This document shows positions 21,990-32,379 of a DNA stretch of 64,000 bases, piece after piece. Positions within the stretch are counted from its first letter, which is position 1, and every line of letters begins with the position of its first letter. The stretch covers positions 31,219,060 to 31,283,059 of the forward strand of contig OY821742.1 of assembly GCA_963682055.1 (NCBI GenBank). The letters run 5' to 3'. Both the position numbers and the translations under genes were made by a program. The notes beneath the pieces were generated by a model, which was not told the origin of the DNA, made no database searches, and was given only the letters and a program-made list of their open reading frames with translations. Source of the DNA: Primula veris. Taxonomy: Eukaryota; Streptophyta; Magnoliopsida; Ericales; Primulaceae.

Positions 21990-22520
21990 AAAAATGCAAA
22001 ATTGCATACGAGTGCATAAAAGATGCATAAAAAGTGCATACGAGTGTATAAAAAGTGATTAAAAAGTGCATATAAGTGCATAAATAGTACATGCGGGTCT
22101 ATAAAAGTGTATAAAATATGCATAAAAAATGCATACGAGTGCATAAAAAGTGCATATGAATGCATAAAATGTGCATAAATTGTGAATACGAGTCAATAAA
22201 AAGTCCATACAGGTCTATAAAAGTTCATACGAGTGCATAAAAGGTAAATAAAAAGTGCATACGAGTGCATAAAATATGCATAAAAAGTGCATACGGATGC
22301 ATAAAAGGTAAATAAAAAGTGCATACGAGTGCATAAAAGATGCATAAAAAGTGCATACGAGTGCATAAACGATGCATAAAAAGTGCATATATGCCAATAA
22401 AATGTGCATAAAGCCTAATAAAAATGCATACGACTCAATTAAAAGTGTATAAAAAATTCAAAATAAATAAAAAACAAAAAATCAAGTGCATATATGGTTC
22501 AATAGAAATGCATAAAAAGA
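21990..22520. repeat. AT-rich minisatellite with 21- and 32-bp units
   Basis: A tandem array built from modules close to GTGCATAAAAA and GTGCATACGA. Consecutive GCATACGAG-type words lie 21 or 32 bases apart, so units differ by one 11-base module. About fifteen units are recognisable with growing decay at the edges. Minus-strand open frames here (repeating MHSYALF-like peptides) are only a by-product of the 21-base period. Confidence 0.85.
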
Positions 22521-22682
22521 GTGATTCACACAAATGTAGCAAAAAGTATAAACCACCAAACTAATCATCTAAACAAACAAGACCTAATGAAATACTATTT
22601 TTCAGCATGCATTTTTAATAAACAAAAGTAAAATCATTCACCGTATTTAAGCAGAGCAACCAACCAACCATCAACGATGCAA

Positions 22683-22803
22683 CTCAGTGTCACATATAGA
22701 AACATAATATACATACATAGATACATATAGATACATATAAACATATATATATATATATATATACATATAGATACATATAAACATATATATATATATATAC
22801 ATG

Positions 22804-22856
<53 letters not shown>
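22683..22856. repeat. TA/CATA microsatellite cluster
   Basis: Starts with a 70-base block (CTCAGTGTCACATATAGAAA ...) and continues as ATACATA/GATACATA repeats and long TA runs up to the GC-richer DNA at 22857. A TATAGATACATATAAACATA phrase is tandemly repeated inside. Confidence 0.85.
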
Positions 22857-22857
<1 letters not shown>

Positions 22858-23180
22858 CCCTTCGCCGTCCCATACTACTCCACCACCGATGTAAACCTTG
22901 TCGGGCCTGACAACGGCCAACGAAGACCTACCGAAAATCGTGACGAGCACCACGGCAGCGTTACGGTGGTGAATTGGGACGAATTGGGTGTGACGGTGGG
23001 GAATCAAGTCTCATCGTCGCTGGTGGTGGTAGGGTTTTGCGGTGGTGGTGATGGAGTTTTGCGGTTGCGGTGGTCCTATCACTTTCGTCATCATATATAT
23101 AAAGAGAGAAGGGGTGAGGAGAGAGGGAAAGATAGAGGAGCTTTGTGAGAAGAGTGAGTCGTTGCTGGCTTGTGTAAAAT
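22857..23180. other. GC-richer 320-bp island between two direct repeats
   Basis: Contrasts with its AT-rich surroundings and contains GGTGGT/GCGGT-rich text with GA-rich DNA at the right. Open frames cross it on both strands but are low-complexity and have no known domain. It may be a captured gene fragment or the body of a small element; no function is assigned. Confidence 0.4.
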
Positions 23181-23183
23181 AAC

Positions 23184-23256
23184 TCAGTGTCACATATAGA
23201 AACATAATATACATACATAGATACATATAGATACATACAAACATATATATATACTT
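23184..23256 (+). repeat. Second copy of the 70-base block at 22683
   Basis: CTCAGTGTCACATATAGAAA and the following ~50 bases repeat 22683-22755 almost exactly, in the same orientation, 501 bases away. Confidence 0.9.
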
Positions 23257-24528
23257 ATTACAAAGTGGGTTATTGGGCAATGATCTCGGTAGTGTCATTA
23301 TAGACAGTAAGTTTAAAACATTGTATGAATTGAGCATTTTCTATATTTTTTTATTCATTTATAACCGTATGATGCTCCGTGATAATCTTTTATGATATGT
23401 GAATATCCATTGTAGTTGTTATTTTTAATAGTTATCTTTTAATTCTCTTATATATTTTTTTCGAATGTTAAGCCCATGACATCGTACTAAAAATATAAAT
23501 CACCCTAACATGTATCTATTTTTCATTTCTTTTACTTTCATGGTATCAGAGCCTATTAACAAACGTCAAAGTTTTTCTTATAAATTCTTAATGAAATCAT
23601 ACCTCCATCGGACTAGAGTCTTTAAAGTGCTAGAACAACAAAACACTTGAGTATTTGGAGTCGCATATTCAGAATGACAGAACCGTGAGTTAATTAACAT
23701 TCAATTGGGTAAAATATAGAGAATAGTAAAGATGAAGAGAGAGAAGTGAAATAATTGGAAAATGGAAAGGGAAAAGCGATGGAGAAAATGACTTGAGTTG
23801 TCTCTCTCAATTAATGACACGTTATGCGGAGTCGGTATTCTATTGTTTATTCTATTCGTGTAAAATAGATGACATATACTTCGTTTATAAGTAATAATTT
23901 TTTACTTTAAAAAACTGATTAAGTTTTTTTTAATAATATTTTATTGAAATTTAATATACCGTCTATAAAAAAATTCAATAATTTTGACCAGTCGCTTCCG
24001 GCATTCCAAATTGTTCCACTAACTAGACATGTGTAAACTCATACCCATAAAAATGCTCTTATATGAGTAGTTTAATTGCTATTAGTAGTTTATATTATTT
24101 GTAGAGAATCGTACTTCAAAAATTAACACGTGTAAACTAACTGGTCAATTTATTAGTTGGGTCCTTTTACCATATTTGAACCCATTTAGTTATTTATCCT
24201 TTTTAAAAGCCACACTATATTAATTTTGTGAGAATTGATGAATTTAGATGTTCAAAAGAAAACTACAAAAAAAGCAGCTGCAAGTGTTAACCAATCTGAA
24301 GCCTCTTCAGGTCTAACAGATTCTAAAGGCTAAAACTTAACTCATCTAGTACGTATTAAATTATTATTGTACGTGCTTCTCTTAAATTCTTATTTTTGTC
24401 ATGTTTCACATCTTCTTTTCCGATCTTCATTTCTCATAGTTACTACGGTCTCAATTTCCTTTTCTCAAAGTATGACTTTTCAATATACCGGTAGTAGTAA
24501 ACTATACAATTCTTCAAGAATTAGTATC
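23257..24528. other. Gene-free spacer with an orphan LTR-element primer site
   Basis: No gene supported. TGGTATCAGAGCC at 23541-23553 is the initiator Met tRNA primer-binding sequence of copia-type elements in plus orientation, preceded by CA as an LTR end would be. No gag or pol follows, so it would be a remnant of a 5' LTR junction. The rest is featureless AT-rich DNA. Confidence 0.5.
23541..23553 (+). promoter_or_regulatory. Orphan primer binding site of an LTR retrotransposon relic
   Basis: TGGTATCAGAGCC, the same 13 bases (in the other orientation) as the primer site of the intact copia element at 13365-13377. The preceding bases TTTCA fit an LTR end. Confidence 0.55.
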
Positions 24529-24610
24529 ATACAATTTGTTTTCTCAATTCTTTGAGAACTTTAATTTGCATACAATTTGTTTTCTCAATTCTTTGAGAAC
24601 TTTAATTTGC
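24529..24610 (+). repeat. Perfect 41-bp tandem duplication
   Basis: 24529-24569 is repeated exactly as 24570-24610 (ATACAATTTG ... CTTTAATTTGC). Two copies only, with no detected difference. Confidence 0.95.
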
Positions 24611-25834
24611 TAGAGCTTATTTTTGTGTTATCTGAGTTTTAATGTTATCAAAATTGGGTTGCATGCTTTTGTATTGGATATTGTTGTACATTCTTCATCA
24701 TAAATATGTGAAACTGATTGTTTAATTATACATAATGAGGAATTACAATATGAGAATACAAGATGCGTCATTGATGTTATTGTCATCAACTTATTATTTT
24801 AATGAATAAAGATTTGAGATTTGTTTTTTACATTAAATTATATTTATTTAATGTTATGATTTAATTTTGTTTGTTTCCATATTATATTCTTTAGTCGTAT
24901 TTTCGCTACTCACCGGTAGTAACATCGTTGTTACTCACATCGCTTTTCCCGACCTGCAAATACCTGCCATGACTGAAATTTTCCTCTTCATACCTCTTGG
25001 CACCCTAGAAAACTCCATCATACGGTTAACTAGGGCTGGGCAAAAACCTGCGAAAACCGACCCAGACCGAACCGAAAAAAACCGAAATCGAAAAAACCAA
25101 AACCGAAAAAGACCGAAACCGAGAAGACCGAAAACCATTCTGGCCGGTTTCGGTTCACTGCATAACCGAACCGAAAAAAAACCGTAAAACCGAAAAAACC
25201 CCGAAAAAACCGAAAAAATATACTAATTAATTATATATCATACATGTACAAATTAATTTCTTTAGTTAAATAAAGAAACAAACAAACAAAATAAAGGACC
25301 AGTAATGTAAATGTTTTTTAGGGCTTTTTCTTAGCCCTCATCCTTATCAGTTATCACTCATTTCTTAGCCCCCGTTCTCTCTAAGTCTCTCTCTCTGATC
25401 CAATGGTGAGCATCCTTACTTATAACTTATAAGGCGAAATTTTCTGATCCAAATGTGAGAAACCATACTTATAAGTTATAAGGGCAAAAATATGCCTTTT
25501 TTTTTTCTCTGATTCCAATTTTCATCTACTGCAATTATAATATTTTCTTAGTCTCTTATATCATTTGTTGTTTGTATTTTTATTTTTTCATAATTATTAA
25601 AAGTAGTAGATCATTACACAAATTATGGATGTATAGTAAATGATTAGTTATAACTATGGATGTTTGGACTTTTATGAATGGAAACATATTGTTTGGTTGT
25701 AGCTTTATTGGAAAAAGCTGGATTTTTGTTTTAAAAATGAATTTTGTAAATTATACCTTTTCGTATTGAAAATTAAATTTGTAAATTCTTGATTTATTTT
25801 TTATTTTTAAACCTTTTACTTTTAGGTTAAATCT

Positions 25835-28039
25835 ATGAAAACATTGAATTCAGTCGCTAGTGGTGCCACATCACCATCTCTTCTCGAATGCGATGAAGCC
25901 GAAGTCGAACATACTATTGATAGTGATTCCCAACATCATCCCGTAAAGGAATTCGGTGATCGCTCTGCTATTGAGATCGAAGATGAATCGGGAAAAGATT
26001 GTGGTGGCGAAAATAAAGGTCGTGAAAGTGGCGAAAGTTGGGCATGGAAACACTTCGAAAAGTATGATAAGGTAATTACATCTAAAGTTAAGGGTGTTTT
26101 GACTACAGAAATTAAAAAAAGGGCTAGGTGCAGACATTGTCCCATAGGTAAAGGCGATTACGCTGCCCATTCATCAAAAAATGGGACAACTAACTTACTT
26201 CGTCATTTAAAAACAAAATGTGTTTCAAGAAATCGTAGAGATATTGGTCAATCTGTTCTTACAATGGACAATAACAATAAAAATAAGCTTGTGGCAACCA
26301 GTTTTTCTCAAAAAGAAATGATGTCTGTTTTGGTTGAGATGATAGTTATAGATGAAATGTCATTTAGTACCGTCGATAAACCTGGTTTTAGGAAGTTCTG
26401 TAGGATTGGGATTCCTGATTTTAAGGTTCCGAGTCGAAGATTCTTTATGAAAGAGTTTTTTCTTATGTACGAGGCAAAAAAGAAAATGCTTAGAAAAGAA
26501 CTTGCTATGTATAGAGTGAATCTTACGACTGATACTTGGACGTCCGTCCAGAATTTGAACTATATGGTTTTGACGGCTCATTTTATTGATAGTGATTGGG
26601 TTATGCATAAAAGAGTCTTAAGTTTTTGTTTGATTCCTAATCATCAAGTACTCACTATTAGTCGTCTAATAGAAAGTTGTCTACTCGATTGGAACCTTAA
26701 TGTATTAACAATAACTGTGGATAATGCATCTCCGAATACGACAGCTTTAAATAGTCTTAAAACCAAGATGAATAGGTGGGAAAATAGCAAGTCTATCTTG
26801 GGAAACAAATACCTACATGTAAGGTGCACAGCCCACATTATGAACCTTATTGTAGGACATGGGTTAAAAGTGTTGAATAAATCAATTCTTGCTATAAGAA
26901 ATGTTGTTTCATATGTGAGGTCGTCGCCGAATCGAAGTAAAGAATTTAGACAGGCGGTTGAAAGTGAAAAAATAGCTTGTAAAAGCATGGTGGTTTTGGA
27001 TGTGCAAACAAGGTGGAACTCCACTTATATCATGTTGAAGGTTGCATTAAAATTTCAGAAGACTTTTGATAGGCTACAAGAATATGAAGGTGAGGGTGCA
27101 AGTCCATACATGAGCTATTTCAATGAACCTGAGAGAGAGACTGTCAATAGTGATGACCTTGATGAAAATGGTCTTATCGCGCCAATGAGAAGAAGAAACA
27201 GGGTTGGACCACTGGATGCGACTGATTGGAAGAAGGCTGAGAAATATGTTGAGTTTCTCAAGCTTTTTTATGATATTACAGTTAGGGTTAGTACGAGTTT
27301 GAAACCAGCAGTTCATCGGACTTTTCATGACATTATGTCTATTGAAATACATTTGAACAATTTGTATGTGCCAAGGTTATCTTCTGAGGAAGATATTCGT
27401 TCGGAGATTGATAAACTTTGTTCTGAAATTTCATCGAAAATGAACTTGAAGTATGACAAATATTTCGCGAGATATAAGGATATGAACCAACTGATTTTGG
27501 TTGCTCTTATCCTCGATCCTAGGTTCAAAATGAGAAATATTGTTCACTTGCTTGGAAAAGATGGATACACTGAGTATGAAGTGAAAGCGATAGTGGAGGA
27601 ACTTACAAAATTGATTAAAGATCTCTATGATGCTTACCAGCCGTGTCCTATTTCCGACGCTAGTCATCATTCCACAAACAATTGTGTTGGTGGTCATTTG
27701 CGTACTTCAAGTGCATCATCTAATTCTGGTTTAGCTTTACTCGATGATTGGATGGATGAGACGGGTTATGAAATGGTGAAGGGGCATGAAGTTGATAAGT
27801 ATCTAAGTGACCCGTTCGACAAATATATTCCTGGTGTAGACCTTGATATTCTACTTTGGTGGAAGCTTAATGGGCCTTTGTATCCCATTTTGTCTGCCAT
27901 TGCAAAAGACGTACTCGCAATTCAGGTTTCTACCGTGGCATCGGAGAGTTGTTTTAGCACTGGAGGAAGGATAATCGATGCGAAAAGGAGTTCGCTTACT
28001 CCAAGAACAGCCGAGGCCTTAATATGTTTCCAGAACTGA
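25835..28039 (+). CDS. hAT transposase, C-terminally truncated by a nonsense codon
   Basis: A 734-residue frame of the plant BED-finger/hAT (RICESLEEPER-like) family, which cuts and pastes DNA between hAT ends. A BED zinc finger lies at about 68-130 (C99, C102, H124, C129). The RNase H-like core carries LTTDTWTS (about 230), TVDNASPN, VRCTAHIMNLIV and TRWNSTY. A DUF4413-like block (YFARYKDMNQLILVALILDP) and the C-terminal dimerisation region (WWKLNGPLYPILSAIAKDVL, then STVASESCFSTGGRI) follow. The frame stops at TGA (28037-28039) where family members normally have tryptophan. The same frame continues for about 35 more codons to TAA at 28144-28146, starting LKGND and holding an acidic tail. 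The dimerisation region is thus clipped. The start is ATG 25835; upstream is CT-rich and 5'-UTR-like. Confidence 0.88.
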   Translation: MKTLNSVASGATSPSLLECDEAEVEHTIDSDSQHHPVKEFGDRSAIEIEDESGKDCGGENKGRESGESWAWKHFEKYDKVITSKVKGVLTTEIKKRARCRHCPIGKGDYAAHSSKNGTTNLLRHLKTKCVSRNRRDIGQSVLTMDNNNKNKLVATSFSQKEMMSVLVEMIVIDEMSFSTVDKPGFRKFCRIGIPDFKVPSRRFFMKEFFLMYEAKKKMLRKELAMYRVNLTTDTWTSVQNLNYMVLTAHFIDSDWVMHKRVLSFCLIPNHQVLTISRLIESCLLDWNLNVLTITVDNASPNTTALNSLKTKMNRWENSKSILGNKYLHVRCTAHIMNLIVGHGLKVLNKSILAIRNVVSYVRSSPNRSKEFRQAVESEKIACKSMVVLDVQTRWNSTYIMLKVALKFQKTFDRLQEYEGEGASPYMSYFNEPERETVNSDDLDENGLIAPMRRRNRVGPLDATDWKKAEKYVEFLKLFYDITVRVSTSLKPAVHRTFHDIMSIEIHLNNLYVPRLSSEEDIRSEIDKLCSEISSKMNLKYDKYFARYKDMNQLILVALILDPRFKMRNIVHLLGKDGYTEYEVKAIVEELTKLIKDLYDAYQPCPISDASHHSTNNCVGGHLRTSSASSNSGLALLDDWMDETGYEMVKGHEVDKYLSDPFDKYIPGVDLDILLWWKLNGPLYPILSAIAKDVLAIQVSTVASESCFSTGGRIIDAKRSSLTPRTAEALICFQN

Positions 28040-28146
28040 CTAAAGGGGAATGATATCACTTCATTTATTGAAGATGAGCCCTCCTTAGACCTTGAAGAGT
28101 TCTATGAAACTTGCGAGTCCGGTAATATATTCCCATATATTTAATA
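28040..28146 (+). pseudogene. Orphaned C-terminal tail of the hAT transposase
   Basis: Same frame as the transposase after its TGA: LKGNDITSFIEDEPS and further acidic residues up to TAA at 28144-28146. Its good reading frame argues that the TGA is a single late substitution (TGG to TGA) in an otherwise intact gene. Confidence 0.8.
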
Positions 28147-29109
28147 ATTTCAACTATGTTGTGTTTTTGTTTTCAACCAATTGAATTTTTTAAGTTTTTT
28201 TTTTTTTTACTTAAGACTTCTGTTAACATTTGTTGAATGAATTAATCTTTTACTTGGCTGTCAACTTTCTAGAATTTACCTTGTTGATTTTTCAGTCCGA
28301 CTTATGAGTTAATGAGCTTTTGTATTATACATTAATCATATGCAGTTTGTTTTTTGCAGAAAGTTTCGGCGGAAATTTGAGCACCGCTTCGAATACACTC
28401 TCTTAGTTTTTATGTTCTTCCGATTATTTTGTTCAATCTCTTTGTAGGCTTTTGGATTGTTTTTGAGATGAAGGGTGAAAACGTGATAGTGAACTGGACT
28501 ATTCAAGATGGTGACATTGATCGCATGCTTCTGCATTCTCCCGGCTTATATTATAAATTTATAATTATGGTGTTTTAAAAATTCTGAACTTATTATATTT
28601 AATGATGTAGTGAACTGGATTTTGTTACTGGTTTGTTTTTTCTTTGCTTAATCCTGAACAATTTAGAGTTTTAGACCCTCAATGTTTCTGTATTTTGCTG
28701 CTCGAAGTCTCGAAATATATTTTGGCAGAATTTCATAGGTTATTTACTTATTTTGCACAATGGTTATTGACTTATTTCATTATTTATTGAATTTCCACCA
28801 ATTTATGCGAGTCTTTGACTGTGTGAGTATATTTTTGGCTATTTAGCATTTTTGAACAGGTTATAAAATAAAGAAGTTTAAAGTGTACTGTAGTACCTAT
28901 AAACCTGAACCAAAACCGGTACCGGAAAACCAAAACCGGTACCGGAAACCGAACCAGAACCGAACCGAACCGGTTTGTTTCGGTCGGTTCGGTTCGGTTC
29001 ACATTTTCAGAAAACCGAAAACCGAAAATAAACATACCGAAATTAATTTCGGTTTCGGTTCCGGTTTTACCAAAAACCGGACCGGACCGTGCCCACCCCT
29101 ACCGTTAAT

Positions 29110-30052
29110 CTTAAACTCATCGGTGAAAACAATCTTTTATGAAAGACCCAATTAATTCTTTAATTCGAGGGACGGAATATTTTTAGATATATTGACGGAA
29201 CAACTCATTACGTGCCAGTATATATCATGACAGCTTATCTGTTAAACAAATGTTTCTATGGTATGCCTTGATGATGTCAAAGAATACATTAAGTAAATTA
29301 TTTTGAATGTGGATCAAATATCAAGATTGTTTATTTATATATTAGTCATATTTAATATATTTCAAAATATAATACACTTGATATGGGCCAAAAAGGTATT
29401 TCTTGCAGGTTTAGATTAAAGACTATAAGTCGAAGGCCAAGATTAATCAAGTACTCATTGGATGTTTTCGAAGATTACAAAGCTTTTGAATGACATGGAA
29501 AAATGTCAATATGCAATGATTTGGTGTAAACACATACTTGGAATTGAAGATTAACATAGACACTAGCTATCAAGAAGAGAAGAAAACTTTGCACATAAAT
29601 AAGTTAAAAAGTTGATCTTTCTAACATACATTAGGCATTTAATGTATTTAATGTGTAGTTAAATAAGTAAAATGCAATTAATATATTAGTAAGTAACCAA
29701 CCAACATTTAATGACATTTAATTTAGGTTCCAATATATATTTGACCAGATGCATAGTTTAAACCGTTTATTTTCAATTTTGTTCATATACAATTAATTAT
29801 ATTATAATGAAATTAACAAAAGTGACCGGTCCATTATAAATATTAAAAAATTATATTGCCTAATTAATAAACTACACAAAAAATATACTCCATAACAATT
29901 ATTCATGTTTTTATGGGAAGTTATCAATCTTTTTTTCCCGATGTATATGTTTCTTTGTATTTTGTAACCTTGTCCATAAATTAGATTAAATCAATTTGTT
30001 ATGATTCATCTCCAAATCTAATTATTGCTACAATAATGTTTTTTTACTATAA
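29110..30052. other. Gene-free AT-rich spacer
   Basis: Between the hAT and Harbinger-like elements. No reading frame, paired repeat or RNA gene is recognisable. Confidence 0.6.
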
Positions 30053-30055
30053 TTA

Positions 30056-31454
30056 GACTCTGTTTGTTTTGAGGTAAAATGGGGATAAACAAACATTTAC
30101 GGGTAAAATAGATTTTTCGGGTGATTGGTTTAACGTAAAACATTTTTTTTGGGAAAACTTTTCCCACATATCCAGTAAAATTGGGAGAAACGATTATCCC
30201 GCAAATAAAGTTGTAAACGGTTTACGGTGCCTCTCTCTATATTATTTCTAATACTAGTATTATAACTATTATTAATTATATGTCTATTTTTTCAAAATTA
30301 TTTAATAATTAGTCCAATTCTATCTACTAACCAATAAAAAAAGGAAAAAACACGAAAAATTCTAAAAAATAACAAAAATGGAAAAAAAAATAAAATAAAA
30401 ATCCAAAAAATCTAAAAAACCCAAGAAAATTTGAAAAAGCTAAAATCTAATTAACCAATAAAAATATAAATAAATAGGAAAAAATCTAAAAAATAAAACA
30501 AAAAATTCCGAAAAATCTAAAAAACCCAAGAAAATTTGAAAAAGCTAAAATTTAATTAACCAATAAAAATATAAATAAATAGGAAAAAATCTAAAAAATA
30601 ACAAAAAAATGGAAAAAATAAAACAAAAAATTCCGAAAAATCTAAAAAACCCAAGAAATTTGAAAAAGCTAAAATCTAATTAACCAATAAAAATATAAAT
30701 AAATAGGAAAAAATCTAAAAAATAACAAAAAAATGGAAAAAATAAAACAAAAAATTCCGAAAAATCTAAAAAACCCAAGAAATTTTGAAAAAGCTAAAAT
30801 CTAATTAAGCAATAAAAATATAAATAAATAGGAAAAAATCTAAAAAATAACAAAAAAATGGAAAAAATGAAACAAAAAATTCCGAAAAATCTAAAAAACC
30901 GAAGAAATTTTGAAAAAGCTAAAAAAAGTCAATAATATCTTTTGTACTTATAATTTTATGAGTTTATATGTTGAAAAATTATAAGTTATTATAAGTGACG
31001 TATATGAAATAAAATATGTGTTTAAGTTAAGTTTCCTATACATGTTGACGAAGTTCATTTCAGAAAAGTAGACGAACTTTTAGCTTTTTTGCCGTCAAAA
31101 TAATTGTGATTTTAATCGCTAATGTTTTTAAACTTTCACGAACTTATTAATTTTTGTGACTTTTAGTTATTTTTTGTGACTTTTAGTTAATTTTTGATGT
31201 TTTTCATCTTAAAATATTTTGTTTAAAGTATGAACAATGTTTATTTATTTATGCATCGAATTTGTCTAATTTAAATAGAATTTTTATGCATCGAATTTGT
31301 CTAATAGATTTTTGAATTTCAATAGAATTCTCATGGGAAACCTTTGACGCACCAAACACTCGTAAATAAAATGCAAACAAAAGTTTGCATCGTAAAACTT
31401 TACCCGAAAAATATTTTCCCTCCGTAAATATTTTAATACGAAACAAACAGATCC
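30056..31454. mobile_element. Harbinger/Tourist-like non-autonomous element (1.4 kb)
   Basis: The left end GACTCTGTTTGTTTTG and the reverse complement of the right end (GGATCTGTTTGTTTCG) agree, and both ends are flanked by TTA (30053-30055 and 31455-31457), the 3-base target duplication of PIF/Harbinger elements. There is no transposase. The middle is a minisatellite and the right third (30960-31440) is unrelated AT-rich sequence. Confidence 0.7.
30335..30930. repeat. Minisatellite, ~105-125-bp units, five copies
   Basis: Extremely A-rich tandem units sharing GAAAAAGCTAAAATCTAATT and ATAAAAATATAAATAAATAG. The word AAAAAGCTAAAA recurs near 30435, 30538, 30664, 30788 and 30914. The first unit is about 20 bases shorter than the others. 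Confidence 0.9.
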
Positions 31455-31457
31455 TTA

Positions 31458-32379
31458 ATTATTAACAAAAACGGCTATAATGACATTTGATGACGCATTT
31501 TGGGAAGCTAATTTTGTTAATTTCATTAATTATCAACATTTAATGATTCTAATTATACATATTTAACCGGTTATCATTTATCTAAAAGATATTACATTGA
31601 TAACGTAATATTTTTTTAAGATTAGTCAACGGCGGTGCAGACCTCTTGCTTTGCCCAGCTCTCTCTCCCCCCCTCGTTCCATTTTATCTCTCTATCGATC
31701 TCATTTCCTCTCTCTTTTTTCTATTATTGTGGCGGCGTGTCCGTCTCTCTCTTCCCTATTCTCTCATCTCTCTCCTCCTCCGTTTTGTCTCTCTCTCTCT
31801 CTCTTCTCCCTCTCTATTCACCGTTTCTTCTCCCTCTCCGACCTTTTTCCTGTTTTAGCCATACTCGGCGGTGCAGGTGGCGGAATAGTCTATGACCAAG
31901 CCTTTGCTAGCAGTGGAGAGAGAGAGAGAGGTGTTTGTGTTTCTAATTGAATTTTAAGTTAATAACGTCGTGTTTTAAGAAAATTCGAGAACAATGTCTA
32001 ATTTTTTTTTCTTTGTTATTTAAGTTTATAAAAATCTGTTTTGAAAGCTTAAAAACTATCTAAACCGTCGAGATCATGGTCAGACCGGATCCGTCCAAAC
32101 CATAGGGTGTGGTTTGGATCGGATCATTTTAAACAAGGAACATATGGAACAGTAGATCAGATAATATACAGTACTTACAGTATATAATAAGGAGTAATTT
32201 TAAAGGAAATGGAAATATTAGTAGTACATAATTTGATAAAATGCAATTAAATTTAAATAGGGAAGTGAGATGAGATAGTTTATATAAAATTAAATTAAAG
32301 AAGCAATCATGAGATCATCATATCCTAAAACTATATAACTAAGCAGACAAAACACAAAAGTGCATAGATTAAGACTGAA
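31458..32379. other. Upstream region of the membrane-protein gene with a 200-bp CT tract
   Basis: 31660-31850 is almost pure pyrimidine on the plus strand, with long CTCT runs; GAGAGAGAGAGAG at about 31916-31930 could pair with it. Such tracts are common in plant core promoters and 5' UTRs. Three overlapping plus-strand frames here encode only Ser/Leu/Phe-rich low-complexity peptides and are not counted as genes. 31950-32379 is AT-rich promoter-like sequence. Confidence 0.5.

Larger units (their letters stand above)
25031..29101 (+). mobile_element. Full-length hAT DNA transposon (4.07 kb)
   Basis: The terminal inverted repeats are TAGGGCTGGGCA at 25031-25042 and its complement TGCCCACCCCTA at 29090-29101, with one mismatch. 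The flanks CGGTTAAC (25023-25030) and CCGTTAAT (29102-29109) are an imperfect 8-base target duplication, the length typical of hAT elements. Both ends carry dense subterminal AACCGAA/CCGGTT words (about 25050-25215 and 28905-29085), the usual kind of transposase binding region. One long transposase frame lies inside on the plus strand. Confidence 0.9.

Noticed and set aside
21878..22409. Repeat-protein-like minus-strand frames (MHSYALF-type peptides)
   Set aside because: They follow from the 21-base minisatellite period, not from selection on a protein.
22634..23337. Several overlapping frames on both strands
   Set aside because: Largely translated TA/ATAC microsatellites (Tyr/Ile runs) plus composition-driven frames in the GC-richer island.
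31635..31950. Three overlapping plus-strand frames of 70-99 residues
   Set aside because: All derive from one polypyrimidine tract; the peptides are Ser/Leu/Phe low-complexity in every frame.
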